Shown piece by piece: positions 49,161-62,354 of a stretch of 64,000 nt of DNA (positions within the stretch are counted from its first letter, which is position 1; each line of letters starts with the position of its first letter). The notes under the pieces were generated by a model that was not told where the DNA came from, searched no databases, and saw only the letters and a program-made list of their open reading frames with translations. A program made the translations under genes and the position numbers. The DNA comes from Cornus controversa (taxonomy: Eukaryota; Streptophyta; Magnoliopsida; Cornales; Cornaceae), in contig CM048845.1 of the NCBI GenBank assembly GCA_026545225.1, positions 59,524,033 through 59,588,032 of the forward strand, given 5' to 3'.

Positions 49161-49857
49161 GTAGGTAAAAAAATCCCCACTTATTCAAATGGGCGAATTG
49201 ATACGCAAACAGACTAAGCCCAAGAAGGTTTGAGCCCAAGTACAATCAGAAGCCCCATAGAATTATTTCAAGAGAAAGAATTGGCCTAATCGGCCTCTTT
49301 ATGAGGCCAAAGCAGCTGAACTTAGACATAAGTACAAACTCTATTAGGAATATGAATCCTTGAGAGAAAAGATGGATGCAAATAAGGGAATTTGAATCCA
49401 AAAAGGATTCAAATTTCAACTTGTATAAAGAATTTAGAATCGTGGTGGTCAGGAGAAGAAATACTTACAATATGGTAGGTCTGGGCAGACCCCTTAAGAA
49501 TCAAAAGGCGGTGCCGCCTATACAACCAAACATCCAGGATCTTCTGGTGCAACCAAATAAGGCTCTGCGTCCATAGATCGCTGATCTTTAAGCAAGGGTT
49601 GAATGCGCCAAAAGCATGAGAGACCCTGGATTATAGCAAAATGAAGGGTCCGAATTGAGTAACCATTCGATGAGTGTCTCTCATCACAACTACCCTCAAG
49701 CAGAAACCCCCATCTCAGCTAGCCTAATGAATATTAGATCAATCTCTCATAGCTCCACCCAAAGTCAAAGGCCTAGATGCAGCGGGAGATCAATGAACTA
49801 AAAGGTAGCTGATCCTATTATCCAGTTAATTGAGCACTCACAGCTAGTGGGCTAACC

Positions 49858-50500
49858 TTGCCTATGTTCGTCCCCTTCGATGGAAAGACAAATCTGATGG
49901 AGCATATTTACCAGTATCAATGGAAGGTGACCCTGAATGCTGAAAAGAATGTGCTCATGTGCAAAATATTTCCATCTAGCCTGGCTGGGCCAACATTACT
50001 TTGGTTCAAGAAACAACCGCCTTTGATCACTGTGGCACAACAAACAAAAACCTAGGTTGTTAAGCTAAAGCCAAATCGAGTTACTCCTTCGACTATACTA
50101 GAGTTAGTGAAAAAGCATGAAGAGAAGATTACCCCTCAAAAAGTACCCCTGGCCAGACTCTATTATGACAATAAAAGCAAACGAATCTTTCGCTCACCTT
50201 CGGTCATCAGACAACCCCCATAACAAAGAGATAAAAGCAAGCATTATTCTCTCTATAGCGACTTCGGCCATACTATCAATGAATACAGAAGTTTAAGGTA
50301 ATAGGTAGAGGCTCTAATAGCTAAGGGTGGCCCATTAGAATATGTTATTCAGGAAGAGCAAACCAAACCTTCCAATAAATCGTAGCCAAAGGCAAACAGA
50401 CAGCAGAACCTGGCTCCCGTTCAGGTTATCAATGCTATTCATGGTCGACCAACCTCAGATCAAGAAAGAGAATCTGAAAGATGGTCATACCTAAGGAATG
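49858..50500 (+). pseudogene. gag region of element F
   Basis: VPFDGKTNLMEHIYQYQWKV followed by CKIFPSSLAGPTLLWFKKQP is the capsid-type gag domain typical of Tat elements. Further on, a block with a conserved spacing like that of the Tat zinc-finger region (YSLYSDFGHTINEYRSL) is seen. Broken. Confidence 0.7.
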
Positions 50501-50611
50501 CTCAAAAAATTTAAAGTATTTAGAGAGATCCAGTTAGTGAATAACTGCTCGGCCATTGTACCAATTGTCTTCACAAAAGAAGAAATAAGCAAAATTCAGA
50601 TGTCACATAAC

Positions 50612-52662
50612 TGTAAGGACCGGAATAATTTTGACCGGTTCCGAGCGATTTTGGACCGGATTAAAACTTTTTCGAATTAATTAAATTCCGGAAAGGGTGT
50701 GGATATTTTCCCATGTATGTGGAAGGTGTGTATATATATATATATACGTATATATGGTGCATATATTTATAATTAATTATAAATATATGGTGGGCCTGTA
50801 TGTGATTTTGGATAAGTAAAGAGGGACTTTTATAATTATATAAGTGTGGGAAAATACATGTGAATACATGTATTGTGTGATATTATGTATATATATATAA
50901 ATAATGTATATATATATATTTGTGTGGAGGAGGATAAGTAGGCAAAAGTGTGTGGACCAAATGAAAGGAAGAAGAAAAGAGACCAAAAGTGGTCTCGGCT
51001 GGCTGAAGGAAAAGAAGAAAGAAAAGAAAAGAAAAGAAAAGAAAAGAAAAAGAAGAAAAGAAAAAGAAGGGAAGAAGGAGAATCTGGGAGAGAGAAGAGA
51101 GGAAGAAACCGAGAGAGAATCGGGAGAAAGAGAGAGAAACCGAGAGGGGATCGGCTCCGGCAGCTGGTGTCGTGGTTGTCCACGGTGAAGTTGTTCGGTG
51201 CGCGTGGTAGCTCCGTTCGGCTGAGCCATTCGCGAAGGGGGTCTGTCCGGCAGCTGGTGCACTCGTCCGGCAGGGGACTCACGGCCGGTGAGGCGCCGTT
51301 CGACTGGGGTTCTCACGGCCGTGGTTGGTGGTTGGTGATCCCTCGATTTTTGGATGGATTTGATGGGGGTTTGACCGGGGTGTTGACGGGGCTTCGGTTC
51401 GGGCTGTGGTGCTCGGTTTTGTGGACTTGGTTAGGGTTATTCCGACCATGGTGGTGGCCGGAGATGGGTTCTTCGCTGGTAAGGTTTATACGGCTTGTTT
51501 GGGCTATGGTTGGTCCAATTTTTTTTGGGGTTATTTCAGTTGGGCTTTTGAATGGATTTCACGGAATGGTGGAGCTGGGTTTAGCTGGGGTTGTGGTGAT
51601 CTTACATTTGAGTTTGGTTAGCGATGAAGTTGTTCTATAGTGGAACTTCGGGTTCGGTTAGGACAGCCTATTTGGTGGCCGGGTTCAATGGTGTTCGGTG
51701 AGATTGGTTTGAACAACTATGAGGTTTCGGCGGTGGAGTTGGTTGGCCATGTATGGGGCTATTTTTGGTTTGGGGTTTGCGACTCCCATGGAGGTTCGGC
51801 CATGGTGATGGGTTGACTTGCTTGCGGTTTAGACTGATGGCCACAATTGTGACTGGCTGGGTGCAACCATGGGTAGTTGGTGTTGGTTAGGTTGCCGGTT
51901 GCACATCTAATTAGATTTGTATACATGAGTGGGGCATGATTTGTGTGGTTTTATGAAATTGATGGTCTAATGGAAATGAGCCGCCCATGTATAAGAATTG
52001 GGTTAAAGCCAATTGGGTTTTAGATTGGAAAGGGAGCCGGATTGGATTGGAAACAAAAGGAGATAAAGTGGTTCATGGGATTGTTCATGTGGACTTCGGC
52101 ACAGGACTGGACCGAGCATGGAAATAGGCCACTTGGCAGGCACGGGCACAGAAAAAGCGGGACCTAAGGCAAGTTGATTCTTGCCTCTATCTCCTATGTA
52201 TATTTTAATTATGTTGATTAATTTTACGTATGCTCTTATTTTGATCATATGTGGTGTTTGTATATATATATGTGCATATATATATATATAAAGATGGATA
52301 CATATATGTATACACATAGGAGGTGAGGATATATATATGTGGGTATATATATATATGTGTGTGGGCTTGGAGGGTAAGAGCATTGTTAAATTCAAATGCT
52401 AATTTGCTTTGTTGTATGCATGTTTAGGGACTGAGCCATGTAAAGTATGCTAAATTATATATGTACATTTAGCTAGATGTTGCTTTGAATGCATATATGA
52501 TTCTTATGCATGAAATGAGTATACGTAAATATATATGTTTATACATGTGGTGCAGTAGTAGAAATGCATGCTAAATTGATTATGGCATAGAAGGACATTG
52601 GAAAAGCATGAAGTATGTGAAGTGTTATGTATGTTTTTGCTACCTATATGGGTGACATGATG

Positions 52663-52694
<32 letters not shown>

Positions 52695-54468
52695 ATTGCG
52701 TGATTGCATATGGTTGTAAGAATGCATGATTGGAATGAAAGCATGATTATTTATCCTAACATATGTATATATGTGATTATATGCATGATGTGACATATAT
52801 ATGTTGTGTATGTGCAAATGTGACTACGAATGATTTCGGTGAAAAGTATGTGTATTGGTGAAAACGTGAAAATGTGGTGTTTATTGATTTATGCATGAAA
52901 GATATGACTTTCTTGAAAAATGCATAAGCATGACGATTTCCATGATATGAGTGTGATGACATTGTGACAATCTTGAGGTGAAAGGAAAATGCATTGATTT
53001 GACGAAAATCCATTCATGGTGTGAATAAGTGCATTGATGTGATTATGTGCACTATTTGAAAAGCGAGTTTTTGGGGCGTGACAACATTGAGAATTAAGAT
53101 GAGGGAATGGTCCCTAGGGTGAAAGACCCAAAACTTGGCCAAGAGGAGGTGCTCCATTCGGGTTAGTAACCCGATAAAGCACAAGCAGAGTTTGGGTGCC
53201 GAAGAGACCCTTACTATGGATGTGGTGTGATAAGCTAGTCCCCATTGAATTGATTTCCAGAAATTTATGGCGTGTGTTATATATACGAAATGTGACTGTC
53301 AAGTTGATATACATATGTATATATATATATATATATATATCTATGTATATGCATTGAGGTGGAAAGCATCACGCATGATTTGAAAAACGTGATTGTTTAT
53401 GGGTAAAAAGCATGTATACATATCACGTAGACATGTAGCGATTTAATGTGCGTTTATGCATGACTTTATGGATCTTGTTGAGTAGGTGATGTGGTATTTG
53501 ATTTACATTGTTCATGTAAATGCTTCTGTTCATATATGTTTTCTATACATAATGATGTTGGATGGGTATTGCTTTTGAACATGTTGTAAATGATTTTCAT
53601 AAGTCATATATAGTTGATTTAATTGTTCATAAGTGCTAGAACTGCCATGTGTATTATTAGTTCATGTATGTTAGGAGGGGCATGACTTTAAATATTGTGA
53701 TATATTTAAGTGCATGTATATTTTTGAGAATATGTAAGGATCGACCTGCTGCTGCGATGATAGTATGGTTCTACTTACCTTGTTGGGCCTTTGAGCTCAC
53801 CCCCTCTCAGGTTTTACAAGTGTTGCTAGTTTTGGAGTCAGTTGGGGAAACTGATAGCACCAGTTGCAGAGGTAGTAGTTAGATCCCTTAGAATCTAATT
53901 TATATTCAGGATTTAGATAGACGCATTACATTTGGATTAAATGTATGAAGTGATTATGTTGAGCTAATCCCTTCAGATGTATTTCATTCATGTGATGTAT
54001 AGGTATATAATACGGACATTCAAGGACTGAGACATGTATTATTTCGATTATATTATGCATGTAGTAGAAATGCTGGGGGGACACGAGCCCAGAAGTGTCC
54101 ATTTTGATTATTAGATATAAATGCTGGGGGGACACGTGCCCAGAAGTGTCCATATGAATTGTAAAGCAGGTGTATTATGCCAGGAGCTGATTATTTAGAA
54201 TGGGTCATGCCTGATTTTTGTAAAAATAATTAGAAATTGAGATTGTATGATCAGGTGGTGGTTATAGTGTGAGGTTGAGTAAACGGGTTCGCGACTCGGG
54301 GTTCGGGTCGGTCCGATCTTATGTCACCTGAAGGGTGTACATAGAGAATGCTTCTGCAATAGAATATATTATAATGAGACTAAGGTGTGGGATATTGAGG
54401 TGAAATTACGGATTCACCCCTGTTTCCCTCGCTCTTAACTGAGTGTCAAAAACTGGGGCGTGAGAACA
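50612..54468 (+). repeat. 5' LTR of element D
   Basis: Starts TGTAAGGACCGGAATAATTT and ends GGGGCGTGAGAACA. It contains a purine tract (51010-51130), a GC-rich region (51150-51320), many TA microsatellites, and a doubled hairpin unit at 54070-54151. Confidence 0.92.
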
Positions 54469-54800
54469 TGGTATCAGAGGTCTAGGTCAGAATACCTAGG
54501 GACGACGGGTGATGGTCGGATCATATTTGGGATTGTGAAGATTAGATCAAGTGTCTGATACCAACAGCATGGTATCAGAGCTCTAGGTTGGAATACCTAG
54601 GGAAGATGGGAATGGAGATATCACGTGTATGGTTAAGAATGTTAGATTTTGTACTTGATACCAGAGTGGTATCTATCAAAGCACTAGGTTGGAATACCTA
54701 GGGGCGACAAGTAAGGGTTGAGGAACTCTGGATTGCTATTAAGGCATTAGGTTTGAAAACCTAGGGTATCAAAGTCATAGGTTCGAATACCTAAGGACGT
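54469..54800 (+). repeat. Primer site of element D and repeated primer-site-like units
   Basis: TGGTATCAGAGG (54469-54480) directly follows the LTR and is initiator tRNA-Met type. A second unit at 54570 reads TGGTATCAGAGC, a perfect 12-base match, and each is followed by CTAGGTTGGAATACCTAGGG or a close variant. Three more diverged units follow near 54667, 54735 and 54764. Confidence 0.75.
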
Positions 54801-57401
54801 GGGTCAAATCACGTGTTGATTTGGAGATAAGCAATGGTTGATAGTTGTATAGATGATAGGTTTGATTTCCTATGGATGATAGTGGAATGACTTACTCGGT
54901 GTGAGCAATCCTAATGAAAGATCAAAGTGTTGAGGTGTGAAACATATTTCAGTTGGTAAAACTCCCAAAATTGGTTAAGTTTAGACCTTTGATTTGGTGT
55001 TTAAGTCTCATTAGTGAGCAATGAAGAGATACCACAAGGAAGCTTGCGAGTGTTTAAGTCCTTAAAGATACTTAGGGACTTAGGAGATTGATGAGTGTTT
55101 TGCCGAGGTTGGCAATTGAGATGGGATACAAGGAAGGCATATTGCCGGAGTTGGGCTAACTAGGAAAAATGGCCTGATCAAACATTTTTCTTGGATTAGT
55201 GTTCCTCTTACAATACGCTAGCTCTTGTGGATGTTGAGTTGTTTCGTCTGGATGACTACAGATAAGAGATCCCTCATGGTAGGGATACATCACTGAAGGT
55301 GATTGGTGTAGATAGTCAATATTGCTACCTTCGACTACAGATGTGGATAGATTGGTAGGTGTTTACCAATGAGTACAGAGGATGAGAGTAGGTTGGTTTG
55401 AACTGCTCTAGATTTTGTGTTCTAGTATGTGTGTACTAGGGGGACTGGGCGGTGTTTTCACACTTGCTCAAGCAGAGGAAGTACCGGGACCGTGTATGGT
55501 CAGGGGTATTTTCCTGGTATTAGCCCTAGGGTATCGATTTATGCATCATATGTCATATCATGCATGGTATGTGTTTATTTGATTAGCATGTTGTGTGTTA
55601 TATGCTATGTGGTAAATATGATTCATGTAACTGAGCATTGCACTTTAGTGTTTCATTTTGCATTGCATGGCTAGTAGTGACATGTAGTCACCTAGAGAGT
55701 TTTGGTTTTGAGAATTAGTAAACCTAGGTAGAGGTTGAAATCAAGTGGACTATGATGTTGAAATAGACATGTTGTGATAGACTTTGGAATGAGAGTCTGG
55801 TGTGGATGAAGAAGGGCATGATTTGCCTTGGGACTTTCCAAACTGAGAGTTTTGTAGTCCAGATTTGCGTTGCACTCTTGCACGATTATTGAGGACTAGA
55901 GGTTAGTTAATTGACTAAGGATGTTGATGGTATTGTGATACCGGAATTCTAGACAGGGTATGTCTATGATATGTTATTGAGATAGTCGGATGAGGACTCG
56001 GAATTGACCTAATTCTTAGAGTCAACGGACATGTGATGACTTTGACGATGCATCGGCGATGCAACGTAATGCCTAGATGCTGATTAATGCAATAGTGATA
56101 CATAGAAAGATTTGTGGGGTCCTAGACGAAGCAGTCAGGATCTTGGGGTCTCAAGTGAGATGTTGAAAAGGAATGGATAAATACCCAGGATGTCGAAGAT
56201 GTCCGTTAGGGTCAATGGACGGGTAAGTCAGATTAATTCCTTAGGAAATGAGATTGTGAAGTTAAGGGCATGTAAAACCCTAATCTTAGCACCAAATGCC
56301 AATGGAATGTAGTCCACAAAAAAAATGGACAGGACTAGATGATTTGTTTTGACAAGCACACTCCTTATGTGCCTTGACCTTAGTGGTGTACTGTGATATG
56401 CACATGATTGATGTAGTTGGATCAAAGTGTGGATATAATGTTAAGAGAAGGATAAGTTGATAATGGATGAGGATCCTGACATATGGTATCCGAAGTGAGG
56501 ATAGTTTCTTACCATGAAGGGGAGAGGTGGACGCAGTGGATGTGTAGATGCAGTGGGCTGCGGCCACTGTATGGTTGCTGTTTGGTTACTGTAGGTGACC
56601 TCAAACTTTCATTGGTAAGGGTTGTCTAAAGTGAAGTGCTAATATAAAAGGAATTCTCCCTAATTGTCAACTGATTCCTTGGTGTGAACGATAAAAATGG
56701 GAAATAGTTCTCTTGAGTAATGAGAGTGTGAAATCAGTGGGATGTAAGATCCTAGACTTGACATTAGATTCCAGTGGGTTGTGGTCTATGAGACTAGGCA
56801 GAGTTATGTGACTTGCTGTGGCAAGTACACCGCTTATGTGGTTTGTATCGGCGAGTGCACTGTCATGTGCCTTGCTGGTGAGTGCGCTTGTGATGTGCAC
56901 TGGATTGATGTGATTTGTGTTGTGATAATGCCCAGGATATTGGACTAAGCCCGAGAATGGTATGCCAGAGATTGAGAGTCATGTTGGATATTAAAAGAAT
57001 GACTTTGAGTATTGATGATCCCGGATTATAGGGAAGTATCACTGTGAGTGATTGGTATGATTAGTCAAAGGTGTTGCCTTAGACTAGAGGTAGAGATGGG
57101 TTGGATAGGTCTTGAGGTAGAGACTGTGGACTCTAGGAAGCAGGTGCTTCGGAGGATTTCGTGAGTGAACCGTAAATGTGCTTAGGATTCACTCAGCCAT
57201 GTCACGGAAGTGGTTATAGTGCCTTACGGCAGTCGAGATGCACAGATTGTGCAAGACTTGAGTGTTATGAGTTAGGTGTTGCAAGTGTAGCGCCTAGGGT
57301 ATGTGGAGAGAGAAAGTGACGCTTATTTGCGAGAGTAACGTCATGTATGGATTAGTTTTGGAGAAACCATGACTATGCTAATTTCGAGGACGAAATTCCT
57401 T
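54801..57401 (+). other. Internal region of element D without recognised gene
   Basis: About 2.6 kb with no open frame over about 95 codons and no gag or pol motif seen. A 3'-terminal TTCGAGGACGAAATTCCTTG (57383-57402) is like the end of Tekay-type pol, which suggests an origin from a coding element. Confidence 0.6.
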
Positions 57402-57415
57402 GAAGGTGGGGAGGT
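57402..57415 (+). other. Polypurine tract of element D
   Basis: GAAGGTGGGGAGGT directly before the 3' LTR start TGTAAGG. Confidence 0.8.
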
Positions 57416-59502
57416 TGTAAGGATCGGTATAATTTTGATTGGTTCCGAGCGATTTTGGACCGGATTAAAACTTTTTTGAATTAATTAAATTCCGGAAAGG
57501 GTGTGGATATTTTCCCATGAATGTGGAAGGTGTATATATATATATATATATATATACGTATATATGGTGCATATATTTATAATTAATTATAAAAATATGG
57601 TGGGCCTGTATGTGATTTTGGATAGGTAAAGAGGGACTTTTATAATTATATAAGTAAGTGTGGGAAAATACATGTGAATACATGTATTGTGTGATATTAT
57701 GTATATATATATAAATAATGTATATATATATTTGTGTGGAGGAGGATAAGTAGGCAAAAGTGTGTGGACCAAATGAAAGGAAGAAGAAAAGAGACCAAAA
57801 GTGGTCTTGGCTGGCTGAAGGAAAAGAAGAAAGAAAAGAAAAGAAAAGAAAAAGAAGAAAAGAAAAAGAAGAGAAGAAGGAGAATCCGGGAGGGAGAAGA
57901 GAGGGAGAAACCGAGAGAGAATCGGGAGAAAGAGAGAGAAATCGAGAGGGGATCGGCTCCGGTGGCCCGATCAGCGGCGGCGAGGGCCGTTTCCGGTAGA
58001 GGCGTCGACGGCGATGTGGTTGTCCACGGTGGAGCTGTCCGGTGCGCGTGGTAGCTCGGTTCGGCTGAGCCATTCGCGAAGGGGGTCTGTCCGACAGCTG
58101 GTGCGCTCGTCCGGCAGGGGACTCACAGTCGGTGAGGTGCTGTTCGACTGGGGTTCTCACGGCCGTGGTTGGTGGTTGGTGATCCCTCAATTTTTGGACT
58201 GATCTGATAGGGGTTTGACCGGGGTGTTGACGGGGCTTCAGTTCGGGCTGTGGTGATCAGTTTTGTGGACTTGGTTGGGGTTATTCCGACCATGGTGGTG
58301 GCCGGAGATGGGTTCTTCGCTGGTAAGGTTGATACGGCTTGTTTGGGCTGTGGTTGGTCCAATTTTTTTTGGGGTTATTTCAGTTGGGCTTTTGAATGGA
58401 TTCCACGGAATGGTGGAGCTGGGTTTGGCTGGGGTTGTGGTGATCTTACATTTGAGTTTGGTTAGTGATGAAGTTGTTTGATAGTGGAACTTCGGGTTCG
58501 GTTGGGACAGCCTATTTGGTGGCCGGGTTCAATGGTGTTCAGTGAGATTGGTTTGAACAACTATGAGGTTTCGGCGGTGGAGTTGGTTGGCCATGTATGG
58601 GGCTATTTTTGGTTTGGGGTTTGCGACTCCCATGGAGGTTCGGCCATGGTGATAGGTAGACTTGCTTGCGGTTTAGACTGATGGCCACAATTGTGACTGG
58701 CTGGGTGCAACCATGGGTAGTTGGTGTTGGTTAGGCTGCCGGTTGTACATCTAATTAGATTTGTATACATGAGTGGGGCATGATTTGTGTGGTTTTGTGA
58801 AATTGATGGTCTAATGGAAATGAGCCGCCCATGTATAAGAATTGGGTTAAAGCCAATTGGGTTTTAGATTGGAAAGGGAGTCGGATTGGATTGGAAACAA
58901 AAGGAGATAAAGTGGTTCATGGGATTGTTCGTGTGGACTTCGGCACAGGACTGGACCGAGCATGGAAATAGGCCGCTTGGCAGGCACGGGCACAGAAAAA
59001 GTGGGACCTAAGGCAAGTTGATTCTTGCCTCTATCTCCTATGTATATTTTAATTATGTTGATTAATTTTACGTATGCTCTTATTTTGATCATATGTGGCG
59101 TTTGTATATATATATGTGCATATATATATATATAAAGATGGATACATATATGTATACACATAGGAGGTGAGGATATATATATGTGGGTATATATATATAT
59201 GTGTGTGGGCTTGGAGGGTAAGAGCATTGTTAAATTCAAATGCTAATTTGCTTTGTTATATGCATGTTTAGGGACTAAGCCATGTAAAGTATGCTAAATT
59301 ACATATATACATTTAGCTAGATGTTGCTTTGAATGCATATATGATTCTTATGCATGAAATGAGTATACGTAAATATATATGTGTTTATACATGTGGTGTA
59401 CTAGTAGAAATGCATGCTAAATTGATTATGGCATAGAAGGACATTGGAAAAGCATGAAGTATGTGAAGTGTTATGTATGTTTTTGCTACCTATATGGGTG
59501 AC

Positions 59503-59539
<37 letters not shown>

Positions 59540-61295
59540 GCGTGATTACATATGGTTGTAAGAATGCATGATTGGAATGAAAGCATGATTATTTATCCTA
59601 ACATACGTATATATGTGATTATATGCATGATGTGACATATATATGTTGTGTATGTGCAAATGTGACTACGAATGATTTCGGTGAAAAGTATGTGTATTGG
59701 TGAAAACGTGAAAATGTGGTGTTTATAGATTTATGCATGAAAGATATGACTTTCTTGAAAAATGCATAAGCATGACGATTTCCATTATATGAGTGTGATG
59801 ACATTGTGACAATCTTGAGGTGAAAGGAAAATGCATTGATTTGAAGAAAATACATTCATGGTGTGGATAAGTGCATTGATGTGATTATGTGCACTATTTG
59901 AAAAGCGAGTTTTTGGGGCGTGACAACATTGAGAATTAAGACGAGGGAATGGTCCCTAGGGTGAAAGACCCAAAACTTGGCCAAGAGGAGGTGCTCCCTT
60001 CAGGTTAGTAACCCGATAAAGCACAAACAGAGTTTGGGTGCCGAAGAGACCCTTACTATGGATGTGGTGTGATAAGCTAGTCCCCATTGAATTGATATCC
60101 GAAAATTTGTGGCGTGTGTTATATATAGGAAATGTGACTGTCAAGTTGATATACATATGTATATATATATATATATATATCTATGTATATGCATTGAGGT
60201 GGAAAGCATCACGCATGATTTGAAAAACGTGATTGTTTATGGGTAAAAAGCATGTATGCATATCATGTAGACATGTAGCGATTTAATGTGCGTTTATGCA
60301 TGACTCTATGGATCTTGTTGAGTAGGTGATGTGGTATTTGATTTACATTGTTCATGTAAATGCTTCTGTTCATATATGTTTTCTATACATAATGATGTTG
60401 GATGGGTATTGCTTTTGAACATGTTGTAAATGATTTTCATAAGTCATGTATAGTTGATTTAAATTTTCATAAGTGCTAGAACTGCCATGTGCATTGTTAG
60501 TTCGTGTATGTTAGGAGGGGCATGACTTTAAATATTGTGATATATTTAAGTGCATTTATATTTTTGAGAATATGTAAGGATCGACCTGCTGCTGCGATGA
60601 TAGTATGGTTCTACTTACCTTGTTGGGCCTTTGAGCTCACCCCCTCCCAGGTTTTGCTAGTTTTGGAGTCAGTTGGGAAAACTGATAGCACCAGTTGCAG
60701 AGGTAGTAGTTAGATCTCTTAGAATCTAATTTATATTCAGGATTTAGATAGACGCATTACATTTGGATTAAATGTATGAAGTGATTATGTTGAGCTAATC
60801 CCTTCAGATGTATTTCATTCATGTGATGTATAGGTATATAATACGGACATTCAAGGACTGAGACATGTATTATTTCGATTATATTATGCATGTAGTAGAA
60901 ATGCTGGAGGGACACGAGCCCAGAAGTGTCCATTTTGATTGTTAGATATAAATGCTGGGGGGACACGTGCCCAGAAGTGTCCATATGAATTGTAAAGCAG
61001 GTGTATTATGCCAGGAGCTGATTATTTAAAATGGGTCATGCCCGATTTTGTAAAAATAATTGGAAATTGAGATTGTATGATCAGGTGGTGGTTATAGTGT
61101 GAGGTTGAGTAAACGGGTTCGCGACTCGGGGTTCGGGTCGGTCCAATCTTATGTCACCTGAAGGGTGTACATATAGAATGCTTTCGCAATAGAATAGATT
61201 ATAATGAGACTAAGGTGTGGGATCTTGAGGTGAAATTACGGATTCACCCCCATTTCCCTCGCTCCTAATCGAGTGTCAGAAACCGGGGCGTGACA
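57416..61295 (+). repeat. 3' LTR of element D
   Basis: Partner of 50612-54468, colinear over its whole length. Differences are scattered point changes, microsatellite lengths and one larger indel in the GC-rich region (about 57966-58020). Confidence 0.92.
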
Positions 61296-61300
61296 ATAAC

Positions 61301-61600
61301 GATTTGCTCTTGACTAAGTTCATCGTAGCCAACAACGAAGTGAAAAGAATGTTGGTGGATGCAAGAACCAGCGCGAACGTCATAACCCTATCAACCTTCT
61401 GATAGATGGGCCTGAAGGCGTAACGTATTAAGCCTACTACCAAACTGGTGGTACGGCTTGATGGTAAACAAGTAATTCCAATTGGGGTGGTCAAACTCCT
61501 AATAACAGCAGCTGCTAGAACCTTAACTAAGACCTTCGTCATTGTCGATTTCAACTCTTCATACAACATAATAATGGGAAGAGGTTGGATACACAAGATG
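61301..61600 (+). pseudogene. Protease region of element F
   Basis: Directly after element D, KFIVANNEVKRMLVDARTSA is the Tat-type aspartic protease start, where VDARTSA takes the place of VDxGSSA. The sequence just before D (KEEISKIQMSHN) is the usual stretch that precedes this domain. D therefore lies inside the protease-coding region. Confidence 0.7.
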
Positions 61601-61726
61601 TAGGAAGTCCCATCAACACTTCATCAGTTAATGAGGTGCCTGGCGCCGAACGGAATGGATATAATGGACATCTAGGGAGACCAAGTAGCTGTTAAGAAGT
61701 GTTATTCCCTTACGCTAAAAGGGAAG

Positions 61727-62354
61727 ATGGTGAAGGAAAAATATACCAAAATAACAATTAAAGAATTCTCTGCCAAGGATCCCACAAACCTAGAGACCTC
61801 ACTTAGCAAGGAAGGTAGAACACAGCTAATACAGTTGCTAAAAGAAGATATAAATGTCTTTGCTTGGAATTATATAGATATGCCAGGGATTGATCCATCA
61901 ATATTGTGCCATTCACTCAACGTCAACCCAAACCACCAACCTATGAAGTAGATGCAAAGATGATTCTCTCCAAAAAAGAATCAAATCATAGTGGCAGAAA
62001 TATATCATCTCCTCCAAGTAGGCTTCATCAAAAAAGTACAGTTCCCTGATTGGTTTTCAAATGTGGTAGTGGTCCAGAAAAGGAATGGCAAGTGGCAAAT
62101 CTGCATAGACTTTACCAATTCGAATAAGGCTTGCCCCATATATTGTTTTCCTCTTCCAAAAATCGATTAAATGGTCGATGCCACAACTGAATTTGAGCGG
62201 TTGACATTCCTTGATGCATACTCTATACACAATCAGATTCTGATGAATCCAACTGATGAGGAAAAAACCTCATTTATCACTAAAAAGGGAATCTATTGTT
62301 ACAAAGTGATATCGCTCAGCCTAAAAAATGTTGGAACAACTTGCCAGCGACTAA
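61727..62354 (+). pseudogene. Reverse transcriptase region of element F, before the solo LTR
   Basis: INVFAWNYIDMPGIDPSI, then VVVVQKRNGKWQICIDFTN and LTFLDAYSIHNQILMNPTDE are the first half of a Tat-type reverse transcriptase. The remainder is found after the solo LTR. Confidence 0.75.

Larger units (their letters stand above)
50612..61295 (+). mobile_element. Element D: long-LTR element without recognised coding (LARD-like, Tekay-related ends)
   Basis: 10,684 bp flanked by a perfect ATAAC duplication (50607-50611 and 61296-61300). LTRs are 50612-54468 and 57416-61295, about 3.86-3.88 kb each, unusually long. The primer site TGGTATCAGAGG is at 54469-54480. The internal part is only 2.95 kb and no gag or pol domain is seen, the layout of a LARD. 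The end of the internal part reads TTTCGAGGACGAAATTCCTT then a purine tract, which is typical of Tekay/Del chromoviruses. LTRs look about 97-98% identical by eye, apart from one indel of some 55 bp, so the insertion is fairly young. Confidence 0.9.

Noticed and set aside
50904-51640. Overlapping long frames with Lys/Glu-rich and Ser/Phe-rich runs on both strands (repeated at 57465-58480)
   Set aside because: They fall in the LTRs of element D. The purine tract gives open frames on both strands by composition, and the two LTR copies do not keep one frame.
54300-54470. Possible tRNA gene (GGTTCGNNNC-like motifs near the LTR end and in the following repeats)
   Set aside because: No cloverleaf with A and B boxes at the right spacing; the motifs are part of the LTR end and primer-site repeats.
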